DNA of 64,000 bases from positions 36,870,618-36,934,617 of the forward strand of contig JACBWW010000004.1 of NCBI GenBank assembly GCA_020086605.1. The letters run 5' to 3'. A program made the position numbers and the translations under genes. The DNA comes from Lanius collurio (lineage: Eukaryota > Chordata > Aves > Passeriformes > Laniidae). Below are positions 62,901 to 64,000 of this stretch, in pieces (position 1 is the stretch's first letter; each line of letters begins with the position of its first letter). The notes beneath the pieces are model-generated. The model saw nothing but the letters and a program-made list of their open reading frames with translations. It searched no databases and had not been told where the DNA came from.

Positions 62901-64000
62901 CTTAATTCATATAGATTATGAATTCAGACCTGCCCCATACCCTTGCAAGTAAGGACTTAGAATACTCTTTTCTCAAGTAACCCAGCCTGATGACAGAGAT
63001 GTTATCCAGGAAAAGTTGGGATGATTTCATATGCCAAATGTTCAGTGAGCAGATTGGCATTAGATATCTTAGCACTTAAGGATATGAGGAAGTGTAGAGG
63101 GATGAAAACCTAGAGAGATTTCCAGTGTGATTCTGTGGGATGCTAGACTTACCCCGCTATATCCATACCATGAAAATGAATGGTAAAATGAGTTACTTAG
63201 AAAGGACAGTGACAGGATAATTTACCATTTGCAAGAAGATTAGAAAACCCAGAAGCTTTTCTGTTTGCTTGCTTATTTTAGATATTACTAAAAAATATTA
63301 ATATTTGTTCCTTATGATCTCCACTCTACTGAGGGATTCAAACTACCTGAAGTTAAAAGGAGCCACCTGGTGCACACCAAAGGTTCTGTCTCGAGGCAAT
63401 GGAATATACACATATACTTGTCAGAGCTATATGTAATAACATTAAAAATACTGAGAGGCAGCAATTTTTATGAGTATTTTTTGCTTTGTGTAACTGCATC
63501 AGAGAAGGAAGTTACTCCATATTATATATTGTGTGACTCTTTATTGACCTGTCATTTTGAGAGGCTAGGAGAAGTCAAAATGGCCACAAGTGTACCTTCC
63601 AGCCTTCACTGAAAATGCCATAGCTGGTTTGCTTTCCAAGGTTGAGAACAGCTCTCTGTTGAATGCTAAAGAGCTACAAGCCTTATGAAATGAGGTGAGA
63701 TATTAGATACTGTCTGAAAAGCATGCTGACCAAGACAAATTTTGCAGAGAAAATCTAAAGAATTTGAGACTCCTGTATCCAAAGGATGGTACTCTTCATT
63801 ATCTAGACAGTACATTGTAGAGGTTTTTATTTTTTATCCCCAGAAATGCTTTTGTTCTAAGCAAAAAATATTTTACCTAGAGTGGGACAATTTAGCCATG
63901 GATTACTATTGCATAGTCCTGAAGGGAACAGGTTTGCAGAGGACAAATAAAATCAGACCTGCTGAGCTTGATACAAACAGGTATCACAGGACTGTAACCC
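56931..64000. other. Non-coding stretch
   Basis: No supported gene. Frames up to 91 codons are chance-like. An A run lies at 58838-58853 within an A/G-rich stretch. I see no LTR, CR1 end, hairpin or RNA gene in this part. Confidence 0.55.
58838..58853. repeat. Poly-A run leading into AAG repeats
   Basis: Sixteen consecutive As followed by GAAGAAGAGG, a short purine-only tract. Confidence 0.9.

Overview
The window is AT-rich vertebrate nuclear DNA, almost certainly avian. Three kinds of evidence point there. First, several decayed CR1 LINE copies carry the diagnostic CR1 3' end (the 'gggttggaagggacct' signature at 56774, seen in reverse orientation) or the CR1 ORF1/ORF2 reading frames. Second, a solo LTR at 18729-19145 has the layout I know from songbird and other neoavian endogenous retroviruses. 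Third, there are no SINE-rich tracts, CpG is scarce and there are many short T/A homopolymers. Nothing prokaryotic is present: no operons, no ribosome-binding-site-led genes and no ORF above 144 codons.

No complete protein-coding gene can be supported in 64 kb. The window is either a gene desert or the inside of a very large intron. The open reading frames present are short, Phe/Leu/Ser/Cys/His-rich and behave like chance frames. Three minus-strand stretches look more exon-like than the rest: 9984-10039 (two good splice sites and an open frame), 53521-53743 (strong acceptor, 73 open codons, stop, AATAAA) and, more weakly, 35829-36035. All are low confidence.

Layout: 1-6889 is mostly unique sequence with a small GC-rich patch near 2.9-3.2 kb. 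6890-7060 is an ancient amniote CR1/L3-type fossil. 7.1-17.6 kb is unique sequence with T-runs, one exon-like block and a T/G-rich tract at 15.85 kb. 17.6-19.15 kb is the densest repeat cluster: an unexplained segment with a 26-T run, a degenerate GTATAAGTAAGGT minisatellite and the solo LTR. 22.56-23.64 kb is a dead CR1 ORF1 (esterase) copy on the minus strand, followed by a CR1 3' fragment at 24.16 kb. 29.18-29.61 kb is a plus-strand CR1 remnant made of the reverse-transcriptase tail and 3' UTR. 40.07-40.33 kb is another ancient CR1/L3 piece. 56.75-56.93 kb is the clearest CR1 3' end.

The most interesting signals are two isolated, near-perfect hairpins at 33542-33603 (26-bp arms, 10-nt loop) and 44996-45056 (27-bp arms, 7-nt loop). 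Each is far beyond chance, matches no repeat I recognise, and has the size of a microRNA precursor. A 20-base uninterrupted C run (41535-41554) and two G-quadruplex motifs are secondary curiosities.
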